Source: Nautilus pompilius
Lineage: Eukaryota > Mollusca > Cephalopoda > Nautilida > Nautilidae
DNA length: 64,000 bases
Assembly: GCA_018389105.1 (NCBI GenBank)
Contig: JACATO010001431.1
Coordinates: 91,001-155,000 of the forward strand
Direction: 5' to 3'
Every line of letters starts with the position of its first letter. The first letter of the stretch is position 1. Below, piece after piece: positions 24,638-35,700 of this stretch. The position numbers were made by a program, and so were the translations under genes. Under the pieces are notes generated by a model that saw only the letters and a list, made by a program, of their open reading frames with translations, was not told where the DNA came from and did not search any database.

Positions 24638-25703
24638 GAGAGAGTGCGTGTGCGTGCGTGGCTGCGGTCCTGCTGCTATTTCGGCGCCGATGTAAAATCG
24701 AGCTGTATTACTAACGTCCTGCGTTTCCTTTCCCATGAAAGCGAATCCGACGCCAGACAAATAGGCAGCTCCTCCGTGCTCTTCTCGGATTATGAGGCAT
24801 CCGAGTGTTACCGTCAGGCGAGGGAGCCATTAGCATTATAGAATGTTCAGGTTTTATTTCCATTGCTAGTTTTGCGTGGAAATGAACGGGGGTAACCGAT
24901 AATTTCCCTGGTAGCGGAGAAATGCGCAGCTTTATTATTATTTTGATCGGCTCTCTTGTCATCGATGCTTTGCGCTTCAGCTTGGCGATGGAAAGATGTT
25001 TCGGCGGCTTTCGATTTATCCATATTGAACTATTGCCAGAATAAAGGACGGTGGGGGAATTCGCTTCGTACTGAAACACGAGACAAAGTAAAAGAGAAAA
25101 ACTGAGGCACAGTTGAAAATTTTGGCGACATTAAGATGGAGGAGGATCGGCGTCGGCGAGTAGACGTCTTCCGTTCTACGTTCGCCGGAACCGTGGCCGT
25201 CTTCGGAGATAAAACCGGGATGGAAGGCAGCGGCGGTCGGCTCGTGTCACCTGGTTCAGGAAATCGAACGCGGGAAGGGTGTGGGTTAACCCTATCACAC
25301 ACCGCGTACATCGGTGTTCTCGAATTCTGCACGTGCACCGTCTTAAACTATAGCGGAGGGCCAACCCCGTGGTTGTTCACGCGACTAAAAGCTGGACGTT
25401 ACAGTTTAAAAGTTCTTTTTTAAAAAAAAACGAAAACAACAACAGAAATCCACGCATACGATGACCAATAAATAACTCGTGATCGGCTTAGCGGTAGAAC
25501 TACCAGACGATTCGTCTTTCTTCACGCCATATTTCTCATATTCTGTGCCTCGTATTTTTAATTCGCTTCAGTTAACCTTGAAAATGGTATCCTGGAGTTT
25601 ATACATCTGCCCGTATCTGGTTGACAGGGTTGTCATCTAAGGCTCCCGCGATAATCTGGTTACAGTTGGTTGGGCTTACAAGAACGAAAAGTAATGTTTT
25701 AAT
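24638..25703. other. Unassigned sequence with a possible tRNA-like SINE piece
   Basis: The minus strand at about 25255-25275 has CGCGTTCGATTTCC, a B-box-like sequence. A frame starting with ATG at 25136 (MEEDRRRRVD) runs into this piece and has no family features, so I do not call it a gene. Confidence 0.3.
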
Positions 25704-25830
25704 ATCTCTCTCTCTCTCTTTTTCTCTCTACTGACGTCACATCTATGTACTGACGTCATCTCTCTGTACTGACGTCACATCTCTGTACTGACGTCACATC
25801 TCTGTACTGACGTCACATCTCTCTCTCTCT
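25704..25830. repeat. Short CRE-core array, inverted orientation
   Basis: Five units of TCTGTACTGACGTCACATC between two CT tracts. Confidence 0.95.
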
Positions 25831-27724
25831 TCCATTGTATTTTTTTAACTTGGATATTTCGTCCCTGAGCCACGAGGATAGAGCGGATAAATCACGGATA
25901 CCGGAGACATCACTGTTCTTTTAAATCTTATTCGTTTCACTGAAATTTACATAAATTTTCACTCTGTCATATTTCCTGACAGATCTATAACGATTATTAA
26001 AATGTTTGTTGTCTGGATAACTGTCGATGTTGCGTAGCGGACATCGGGCGGGGTAGAAGGGTCGGGGACAAGGAAAGTTGGGAGGGTGGACTCAGTTTTG
26101 TTGTTAATAACCCAAGTAGTCTCTTCTGCTAAACCCGTTCGCTCTGTCTGGTCGTTTTCAGTTCCTGCGACGACAGATGCAGGCGACCGAAAAACCCGGC
26201 TGAGAACCATTCGGTGCACAACGAGGTTGATACGCTCCAGAATTTCGTTCCAAATTTTGAATTGAAGCTACGTGTATCTTTTCTGGCCCGGTTTCCACGC
26301 GGACAGATAGATTTATGCGAGCCCGAGCTGCTGTGGCCCCGCCCCCCGTCTTCTGCGTGACCGTCGATCTTGCAGCTTCACCCAACTAACGGCGTCGTAC
26401 GCCGAGATCTGCCTGAAGATTGATGCCTGTTTTAAAGCCGGTTTCACGATGCCCTCGTCATTTTTGGATGTATGCCAGCCCCTAACCTTCCAGACCAGGC
26501 AAAACAAAATAAAATAAGTGCGAAATAAAACGCCGACTACGTGTAACAAAGAGAGGCGCGCTAGTTGGCAGAATCGCACGAGTCTGGAAAGTCGAGGTTC
26601 GCTGAAACAGCTGATATTTTTTAGTCGGTTTCTGTACGGGGGGGGGGTTAATGGGAGGGGCATACAAATAGGACAGTTTATTTTTTTAAAGAAGACTGCT
26701 GAGATTATCGAAAAAAAAGTTTTATCTCCCCTTTTTTAAAAGATTTTACTTTTGCGATATCGATGCAACGCCGTTTGCGTTTATACACGTGCTCGTCGTC
26801 TGATTACAGAGAACATGGAGATGTCCTGCTCGTCTCTGGCTTTCGACGGTTGTCCTTAACGGGATATAGCGCAGATTGGCCTAAAATAGACGGACGGTAG
26901 CCTAGAGCGAGTTACATCGAGTCGAGAAGTCGTGGTGCCCAGACGGGTTCCTTGTACTTGACGTCCGGTTTATTCAAATTAAGCGGCACCTGTCGCTCTT
27001 GGAAGCTTCTCCGGCTCTACCTGTCCATGGAGGGGGGGGCGCGACAGAGACGACTAATTATTAATTCTGAACGCGGATGTTCTAATATTTAGAAAAAAAA
27101 ATGTAAGTGTTGGTAGCGCTTGTCCTCCTCATCTGCTTCTGGTAGCGTCTTCCTGAAATGTGGATGACAGTCAGATTTCGTTGTTGTTTTCAAACTGGGA
27201 TAACAGCTGCGGACCCACCGATTTACGTGCGGAATCCACTAAAACTCGTCAGGTTCAGATCCTTGTTTCGTGTCAACCCCCAGCCAGTTACCGCGAAGCT
27301 GCTCTGACGTCATCTCCATCGACGTCCCTCGAACACGATAAATCTCCGTCCTGCCATTTGCTGGTGGAAAGAAGATAGATTAAACTCTATCCTTCCGACA
27401 TCGACGTGATGATCGTATTCGCTTTGTCATGTTCAGAAGCTAATATCTTCTTCTGCAGTCGTTTTAAGAGTTGATTTTTTTTTTAAAAATTTTTAACATG
27501 ATTCTTTTAGCTTTTTGCGACAGCCTTCTATTTAAGCAAGAAAAGCCACGTGCTTTTATATTTGACCAAACGAATCAGGGGGCCATTGAAACCCTTTATG
27601 TGGGTGAGTGTGTTCCCTGCTTAAAGACTATGAACTGTGCCATTTCGTATTCCTAACATCCATTTCCTGTTCTCCAACTTTTAGAGGCTCCCGTTGAATT
27701 CTGACGTAGAAGTACCATTCATTA

Positions 27725-27772
<48 letters not shown>

Positions 27773-29456
27773 AGCAACGATCAACCAACAAACAAAAAAA
27801 ACAAACACCTGGTTACAACAATTATCCAAATAATCTGTTGAATTGCATGGCTTGCACAGCGGCTGGCTTTCGTTGTTGTTGTTGTTTTTTTTTAAAAAAA
27901 TGGCACTCAGTCGCCATTTTGTGTGGGTGTATTGGCTACGGAGGATCCGACCGAATGAACAACAATTATGGACAGCCGCCTCCAAAATATTCACAATCTA
28001 TGACATAATTAACGAACAGGAATATGGAATAAAATATAGTAGCACACTAATTATCTACTGTATCACACACGCGCACTGTAGAAGAGACGTTTGCTGAAGC
28101 AATGGTATGTAGGGTATAGCTCACCTAGAATAGGTATAAATAGTCAGAAGGGCAGGACGTTTTCAAACTTCTAAATGGCCTTCTGCTTTCTTATGTCTTA
28201 AACGTCAAGCAGAATCGTAAAACCGGAGAGGCATTTAGCACCCACTCTTGGTATTACATGCCAAGCGTCTGCGACCGGGTGCATTGACAACAACAACAAC
28301 AACAACAAAAACGGGTACATACATCCGACGTAGTCCGACTGTTATTTATTTCATTGTGCATGAAGCCGAAACACGTTTGTCTAGCTGATCCTAGAAATAA
28401 CGATAACCTGTATATGCAAGCTCTGTAACTGGTCTTTCCTGACAGCTCTGATTATCCTACCGACTGACGTACGATGGGGAGGAATCCGTGTATAGCCTAC
28501 CGGAGGCTGTCCGTCCGTCCAATGGTGCAGGATCGATACCCCCCCCCTAGGCCAGCGGCCCTTTACAAGCACTCCCGCAACAACAACAAAAAAAAATATT
28601 CTGCAATAAATTTTATTAAATGACTTCAATTGTTTGTAATGTGCGCAATTGGTTGTCGCGTGTGTGGCCGTCATGACCAACACACACGTGACCCGTGTGG
28701 GCCTCGGGGTGGAGAGAGCCTCAGTTTGACACGCCTGCTCTGGGCTGCCTCCGGATGAGAGACAGCCTGTCTAGCAAGGGCGTCCGGGTTCTGATAGGTT
28801 GCTGTTCTCGTACACTCTGATGAACGAATGCCACGTAATACCGGGTGAGCTTATATATACGACTCTTGTAGGGTTAAAAAAAAGGTGTTGTCTGTGAACT
28901 GTACTGGATTAAATTTTAGAAAGAAATTATTAATAAGAAAGCTGGTTTGAAGTTTCTGGGAGATGGGGTAATTCCATCTTTTTGTTCCATTAAAAGCTGA
29001 GTTGTTGTACTTTAGATGCAAGAAAGAAAAAAGAATAATAAAAAATTTTTTTTAAAAAAAAAGCACGGAAACTAGTTAATGCGTTTGAAGTAAATTATGG
29101 AAATAATAACAATAATTAAAGTGATTTGTAAAATGATTAATGGGCTTCTTAATTAAACAGAAGTATAAGCCAGCTGGGTTTTTCTAACTGGTCGTTTTAA
29201 AGAGACGCAGTTCGCATTAGCGCCCTTCTTCTTTATAGACATCGTGTTTACCTTAAAATTAGGAGTCAACTGCTTCATTTATCACTTGCACAAATTAGCG
29301 GAAACAATTCTAAATGTTTCAGAGCTTACTTCCTTGTCGACATGAAATCCTGTAGTCTGCATAACGTTTCCTCTTTTGCGACTAATATGGTACTTATTTG
29401 AAAGAGGAAAGCGAAAACTTTGAAAGTGTTTGAAAGCCGTTATAATTATATATACG
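25831..29456. other. Unassigned sequence
   Basis: A (TTA)n microsatellite at 27722-27770 and a (CAA)n at 28289-28308. No gene or RNA is recognised. Confidence 0.4.
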
Positions 29457-30052
29457 AGACAGAGAGAGAGATGATGATGATGATGATATAAGTACAGAGA
29501 TGACATAAATACAGAGAGAGAGAGAGATGATGTAAGTACAGAGATGACATAAATAAGAGAAAGAGAGAGAGAGAGACAGAGAGAGATGACGTAAGTACAC
29601 AGAGAGAGAGATAATATGATGTTAGTACAGACAGACAGAGAGAGAGAGAGAGAGATAATGATGATGTCAGTACAGACAGATAGAGAGAGAGAGAGAGAGA
29701 TGATGGTGTAAGTACACAGGTGACATAAATACAGAGAGAGAGAGAGATGATGTAAGTACAGAGATGACATAAATACAGAGAAAGAGAGAGAGAGAGATGA
29801 CGTAAGTACACACACAGAGAGAGAAAGAGATAATATGATGTCAGTACAGACAGACAGACAGAGAGAGAGATGATGTAAGTACAGAGATGACATAAATACA
29901 GAGAAAGAGAGAGAGAGATAATATGATGTCAGTACAGACAGACAGAGAGAGAGGGAGAGATGATGTCAGTACAGACAGACAGACAGAGATTATGTAAGTA
30001 CAGAGAGAGAGAGATAATGATGATGTCAGTACAGACAGACAGAGAGAGAGAT
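29457..30052. repeat. GA array with CRE-like and GTAAGTAC cores
   Basis: Two core types alternate within (GA)n: ATGATGTCAGTACAGACAGA and GATGACATAAATACAGAG/GATGTAAGTACAGAG. This is a more diverged member of the dispersed repeat set, with about 25 core-like units. Confidence 0.9.
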
Positions 30053-30820
30053 GCACACAAATTCTTTTGCGGTCTACAAAATAAAAAAGATTCTGGGCGA
30101 TGATCGTGAAGCAGCTCTGCAACCAAGATTGCATTGTTGCTTATCCGTAATTATCGATAGGTGGCGGTGTTGTCTATATCAATGCAACTTCAAACGGCCG
30201 TTTAGATTCCGCTTTTTTAAAAGAAAAAAAAAACATTCACAAATGTATAACATGAATGGTTTTTAGAGGGAGGGCATAATTTGAGCTCTGCCGAGCTGGT
30301 AGCAGGTTTGTTGCTAGAGAAGATTAAGCGGCAGGCGATGACATCTTGTCTTTCAACAGCTGGTGGACGGCGATTTATCACCTGTCTTATAATTAGAGTG
30401 CGGTTCTCTTGTTACCCTGTGACCCAATATCTGCCTGTTTGAGCGATTTAGGTGGGGAATTAGCTACACCTTTACCCGATTGTTTAGTTCCACGCTTTCG
30501 AATACTTTAAACTGGGTCGGGTAAAATGAGCAGGTAAAAGGTTGCACTGACACAACGTCTCCCAGCTACGTCGGAGGAGGAGTTAATGACAGGTGTTTGG
30601 TTAACGGCCTACGTGTACAGCACATTGTAAACTCGTTGTTCACCGGAGGCCGGCACGACCGTGTTGAACGTTTAAGTAAGCGCCAGGGTTTCTTTCCTTT
30701 CTCTCGTATCTTTTCAGAGTGCAGCGGGTGGCGGCTTCTGGCCCCTCCTCCTCCTCCCACTCGCCGGTGCGCGGAGAGCATGTGCGAGTATAACTCCACC
30801 ATACGAGTCTAATAAGAGTT
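30053..30820. other. Unassigned sequence
   Basis: No gene is recognised. A short GGAGG-type run is present near 30740 on the minus strand. Confidence 0.4.
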
Positions 30821-30821
30821 T

Positions 30822-30880
<59 letters not shown>

Positions 30881-30892
30881 CATCTCTCTCTT

Positions 30893-30967
<75 letters not shown>

Positions 30968-30981
30968 TCTCTCTCTCTCTC
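30821..30981. repeat. (CT)n microsatellite
   Basis: About 160 bases of nearly pure CT with a few TT and CAT interruptions. Confidence 0.95.
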
Positions 30982-31051
30982 TGTTAATACATTTTTCTAC
31001 ACGAACATTGTAACTCGGTATTTGGTTTGTGAACGCGTGGTGTTGACGTAA

Positions 31052-31501
31052 TTCGGGCCGCGTTTCCGCCATCTACTCTCGGTGAACGACAACCCCGTCA
31101 GCTTCCTCCCCCTGTCTCCGAAAAGCGCGCTTGCTATCTACACGATCTACGCGCGCATCATTCCTCTCGGCAGCAAACGTTTCTTCCACTACAGTGACCC
31201 TGGTTCGCCGTTTGGCTTGGTCTGGACTTATTTCAATGGCTCCTTCCGCCAAACGGAAGAATTTGCCTCCGATTTCTTGGATATACGCCGTCCGCGAGCC
31301 AACACGGGGGAGTTCTGCGTGCTGAGTTCGATGAAGAAACTCCCTTTTGGCCAGTTGGCGATCTACCACCCGCGCGCTTCTTCTGGAACTCGAATGCTTC
31401 CGTCTAAGAGATATCTGCAGACCGCGGATATCAGCGTAGTGGACCCCTCTCTTTCATTCCGTCATCCCTCTTATCATCCACTCCACCAGATGACCGCGTA
31501 A
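31052..31501 (+). CDS. Open stretch of unknown nature (about 149 codons)
   Basis: The frame is open from just after TAA (31049-31051) to TAA at 31499-31501, with no in-frame ATG until the middle. Codon use looks fairly coding-like (many C/G third positions), and the translation contains segments such as FFHYSDPGSPFGLVWTYFNG and TGEFCVLSSMKK. I do not recognise a family. Another + frame and a minus frame are also open for 60-98 codons, as expected in GC-rich DNA, so this may be chance. It lies about 1 kb upstream of the SLC16-like coding start. Confidence 0.2.
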   Translation, partial: FGPRFRHLLSVNDNPVSFLPLSPKSALAIYTIYARIIPLGSKRFFHYSDPGSPFGLVWTYFNGSFRQTEEFASDFLDIRRPRANTGEFCVLSSMKKLPFGQLAIYHPRASSGTRMLPSKRYLQTADISVVDPSLSFRHPSYHPLHQMTA

Positions 31502-31594
31502 ACACAGTATCCGCATTCAAAAGCCTGAAGGTTGAAATCACGCGGCTATCGAGCGGCCCGTTGCGACAGGAATGACATCATGCAGATGGATAAT

Positions 31595-32005
31595 TACTAA
31601 TTCTGATCGATTTCTATTGACAACCACTAATTCTGATCGATTTCTGTTGACAACCACTAATTCTGATCGATTTCTATTGACAACCACTAATTCTGATCGA
31701 TTTCTGTTGACAACCACTAATTCTAATCGATTTCTATTGACAACCACTAATTCTGATCGATTTCTATTGACAACCACTAATTCTGATCGATTTCTGTTGA
31801 CAACCACTAATTCTGATCGATTTCTATTGACAACCACTAATTCTGATCGATTTCTGTTGACAACCACTAATTCTGATCGATTTCTGTTGACAACCACTAA
31901 TTCTGATCGATTTCTGTTGACAACCACTAATTCTGATCGATTTCTATTGACAACCACTAATTCTGATCGATTTCTATTGATAACCACTAATTCTGATTGA
32001 TTTGC
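31595..32005. repeat. 30-bp minisatellite, about 14 copies
   Basis: The unit begins CTAATTCTGATCGATTTCTG; copies differ mainly at one A/G position (CTATTGA versus CTGTTGA). The unit length is a multiple of three, so both strands stay open across it. It should not be read as a gene. Confidence 0.95.
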
Positions 32006-32508
32006 ATCGACGGTCGCTAGTTTTAATTGGTCAGCACTTTCTTTTCAACAGATGACAAGATTTCGGAACTATGCATTCCGCTGGACATAATTTCTTATTT
32101 ATTAAACCGTAGGAGTAATCTCCATTTCCACGTGACTTTTACGGACCCAATAACCCTGATTGATACATTAGAAGCGTTTACCTAAAACTGAGAGCAGTTT
32201 AAAACTACTCTGACATTTACTCCAAGAGATTTTCTTCCCCGGTTTTCTCACTCGCAGTTCGGTGCTGGCCCTGTCAGACGGTGTCGTGGCTTCCTTCCCC
32301 ATCTAATCAAAATGTTTATGGTAGCACCGAAGAGGGCGCTAGTTGTTCGATCTAACTAACCGCAGGCGCAGGGCACTTGTCTTTTTTTTTTTTTTTTTTT
32401 TTTTGCATCGTGAATTCTCTTCCTTGGTTGCGAGTTTTGGGCTCCTTTTCTGTCGCCCATGAACATTCGTTCCCCCATTTTTTCGTTTTTTGTTGTTGCA
32501 GAGCATAA

Positions 32509-32728
32509 ATGATCGTGGTAACTCTGAAACCACACCCAGTAATGCAAGAAGACACGGGGGGTCGGAAGTGGGTGGTGGTGATGGCGGCCTTCTTCACGCA
32601 GTTCATCATCTGCGGGATCACCTACAGCATGGGCATCCTGCAAGTCGTGTTGAAAAACATCTTCGCCGCCGACCACTTCGACGCGTCGTGGGTTGGATCG
32701 CTGCTGCTCTACGTCACGGCCATATCGA
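32509..32728 (+). CDS. SLC16-like coding exon 1 (start codon, helix 1 and start of helix 2)
   Basis: Encodes residues 1-73 plus one base. The ATG is preceded in frame by TAA (32506-32508). A pyrimidine-rich tract ending in TTGTTGCAG (acceptor AG at 32500-32501) lies 8 bases before the ATG, so an untranslated exon further upstream is likely. The donor is A|GTAAGC at 32729. Helix 1 is followed by an extracellular loop containing [14 protein letters not shown], which matches the usual TM1-TM2 spacing in this family. Confidence 0.88.
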
Positions 32729-35700
32729 GTAAGCGCCTTTTCGTTTTACCTCGTTTGACTTCTTGTTTCCACGTCGGGGCGGGTCTCGGGTGAACTCATT
32801 TCAGCGGACGTGACGCTCACACTCGAGTTCGCCAAATATTACGTTTTTAATTTTTAAAAAAGCGAGAGAGAGACAGGGAGGGAGAGAGGAGAGAGTAAGA
32901 GAGAGAGAGAGGAGAGAGATGACGTCAGTACTAAGAGAGAGAGAGAGAGTAAGGGAGAGAGTGAGAGAGAGGTGACGTCAGTACTAGAGAGAGAGAGAGA
33001 CCAAAAAGAGAGGGAGAGAGAGATGACGTCAGTACTAGAGAGAGAGCGTAAGGGAGAGAGAGTGAGAGAGAGATGACGTCAGTACTAGAGAGAGAGAGAG
33101 TAAGGGAGAGAGTGAGAGAGATGACGTCCATACTAGAGGAGACAAAGAGAGAGGGAGAGAGATGACGTCAGTACTAAAGAGAGAGAGTAAGGGAGAGAGA
33201 GAGATGACGTCAGTACTAGAGAGCGAGAGAGTAAGAGGAGTAAGGGGAGAGTGAGAGAGAGATGACGTCAGTACTAGAGAGAGAGTAAGAGAGAGAGATG
33301 ACGTCAGTACTAAAGAGAGAAAGGGAGAGAGTGAGAGAGAGATGACGTCAGTACTAGAGAGAGAGGGAGAGAGAGATGACGTCAATACTAAAGAGAGAGA
33401 GTGAGAGAGAGGTGACGTCAGTACTAGAGAGAGAGAGAGACAAAAAGAGAGGGAGAGAGAGATGACGTCAGTACTAAAGAGAGAGACAAAGAGAGAGAGA
33501 TGACGTCAGTACTAAAGAGAGAGAGTAAGGGAGAGAGATGACGTCAGTACTAGAGAGAGAGAGACAAAAAGAGAGGGAGAGAGAGATGACGTCAGTACTA
33601 AAGAGAGAGAGAAAGGGAGAGAGTGAGAGAGAGATGACGTCAGTACTAGAGAGAGAGACAAAGAGAGAGTGAGAGAGAGATGACGTCAGTACTAGAGAGA
33701 GAGACAAAGAGAGGAGGAGAGAGATGACGTCAGTACTAAAGAGAGAAAGGGAGAGAGTGGAGAGAGATGACGTCAGTACTAGAGAGAGAGACAAAGAGAG
33801 AGGAGAGAGAGATGACGTCAGTACTAGAGAGAGAGAGGGACAAAGAGAGAGGGAGAGAGATGACGTCAGTACTAGAGAGAGAGAGAGAGAGGACAAAAAG
33901 AGAGGGGAGAGAGAGATGACGTCAATACTAAAGAGAGAGAGTGAGAGAGAGGTGACGTCAGTACTAGAGAGAGAGAGAGACAAAAAGAGAGGGAGAGAGA
34001 GATGACGTCAATACTAAAGAGAGAGTAAGGGAGAGAGAGGTGACGTCAGTACTAGAGAGAGAGAGAGAGACAAAAAGAGAGGGAGAGAGAGAGATGACGT
34101 CAGTACTAAAAGAGAGAGAAAAAGAGAGAGATGGACGTCAGTACTAAAGAGAGAGACAAAGAGAGAGAGATGACGTCAGTACTAAAGAGAGAGAGAGTAA
34201 GGGGGGAGAGAGAGAAGAGAGAGAGAACGTCAGTACTAGAGAGAGAGAGAGATGAGGTCAGTACTAGAGAAAGAAAGAGACAAGAGAGATGGGGAGAGGA
34301 GAGAGAGATGACGTCAGTACTAGAGAGAGAGACAAAGAGAGAGTGAGAGAGAGATGACGTCAGTACTAGAGAGAGAGACAAAGAGAGAGGGAGAGAGATG
34401 ACGTCAGTACTAAAGAGAGAAAGGGAGAGGTTGAGAGAGAGATGACGTCAGTACTAGAGAGAGAGACAAAGAGAGAGAGTGAGAGAGAGCTGACGTCAGT
34501 ACTAGAGAGAGAGACAAAGAGAGAGGGAGAGAGAGATGACGTCAGTACTAGAGAGAGAGAGAGAGACAAAAGAGAGGGAGAGAGAGAGAGAGATGACGTC
34601 ATACTAAAGAGAGAGAGTGAGAGAGAGGTGACGTCAGTACTAGAGAGAGAGAGAGACAAAAAGAGAGGGAGAGAGAGATGACGTCAATACTATACGAAGA
34701 GAGAGAGTAAGGAGAGAGAGGTGACGTCAGTACTAGAGAGAGCGAGAGAGACAAAAAGAGAGGGAGAGAGAGATGACGTCAGTACTAAAGAGAGAGAAAA
34801 GAGAGAGAGATGACGTCAGTACTAAAGAGAGAGACAAAAGAGAGAGAGATGACGTCAGTACTAAAGAGAGAGAGAGTAAGGAGAGAGAGAAAGAGAGAGA
34901 TGACGTCAGTACTAGAGAGGAGAGAGAGATGAGGTCAGTACTAGAGAAAGAGACAAAGAGAGATGGGGAGAGGGAGAGAGAGAGAGATCCCACTGAGTTT
35001 CTCTCCGTTTTGTAAAGTGAAACTAAACAATCCAAAAAAAATGGCGAGGACGTAAACCCCCTGTTCAGCCCGTCTTGAGTAATTGTTTTACTGCCGCAGT
35101 AGTGTCTGGTAAATCCGATAGATGGCGAGTGTGGATAAATGTTTATTCATGATTATATAGGTAGATATGTATAGCTTATTCAAAGAACAACGAACTATAA
35201 ATAATGCGGTGGGTTTTGACCTCGACGTACTCTGCCCTTGTGACCTACCTTATCCACCCCTTGGTTTGGCTTATATTCGACTGCAGCCGGGTCTCTTCCG
35301 GCAGAAATTTAAATTACTTTTTTTATTCTTTTCGAACACAGAATTTAAAAGGTCCATTTTTTTTTGTTGTTTTGATGTCGTGTAGCTGCCATCTCTGTAA
35401 ACCAGCTTAACAATAGATATTCTAGCTGTTTCTCTTGGTTTAGTTGTCTTTCTGTCTCTTCTAGGTGTCCTTTTCCGCTTCATTATGTCCAGATACGGAT
35501 GCAGAGTCAGCGTGATGCTAGGCGGTGTCATAGCAACAGTGGGACTGTCCTTTGGCATCGTCGTGACCGAACTCTACCAGGTGTATATCTGCGTGGGGGT
35601 CCTGACAGGTGAGTGGTTCGAAATCCGAAGCGAACCAGATTGTTGTTGTTGTTGTTTTAAGGAGATCACGCACAAAACGTGACGCGTGCGTGGCTTGAAA

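Noticed and set aside
25136-25423. Frame starting with ATG, MEEDRRRRVD
   Set aside because: Runs into a tRNA-like SINE piece and has no splice or family support.
31538-32000. Repetitive 142-149 codon frames on both strands
   Set aside because: By-product of a 30-base minisatellite.
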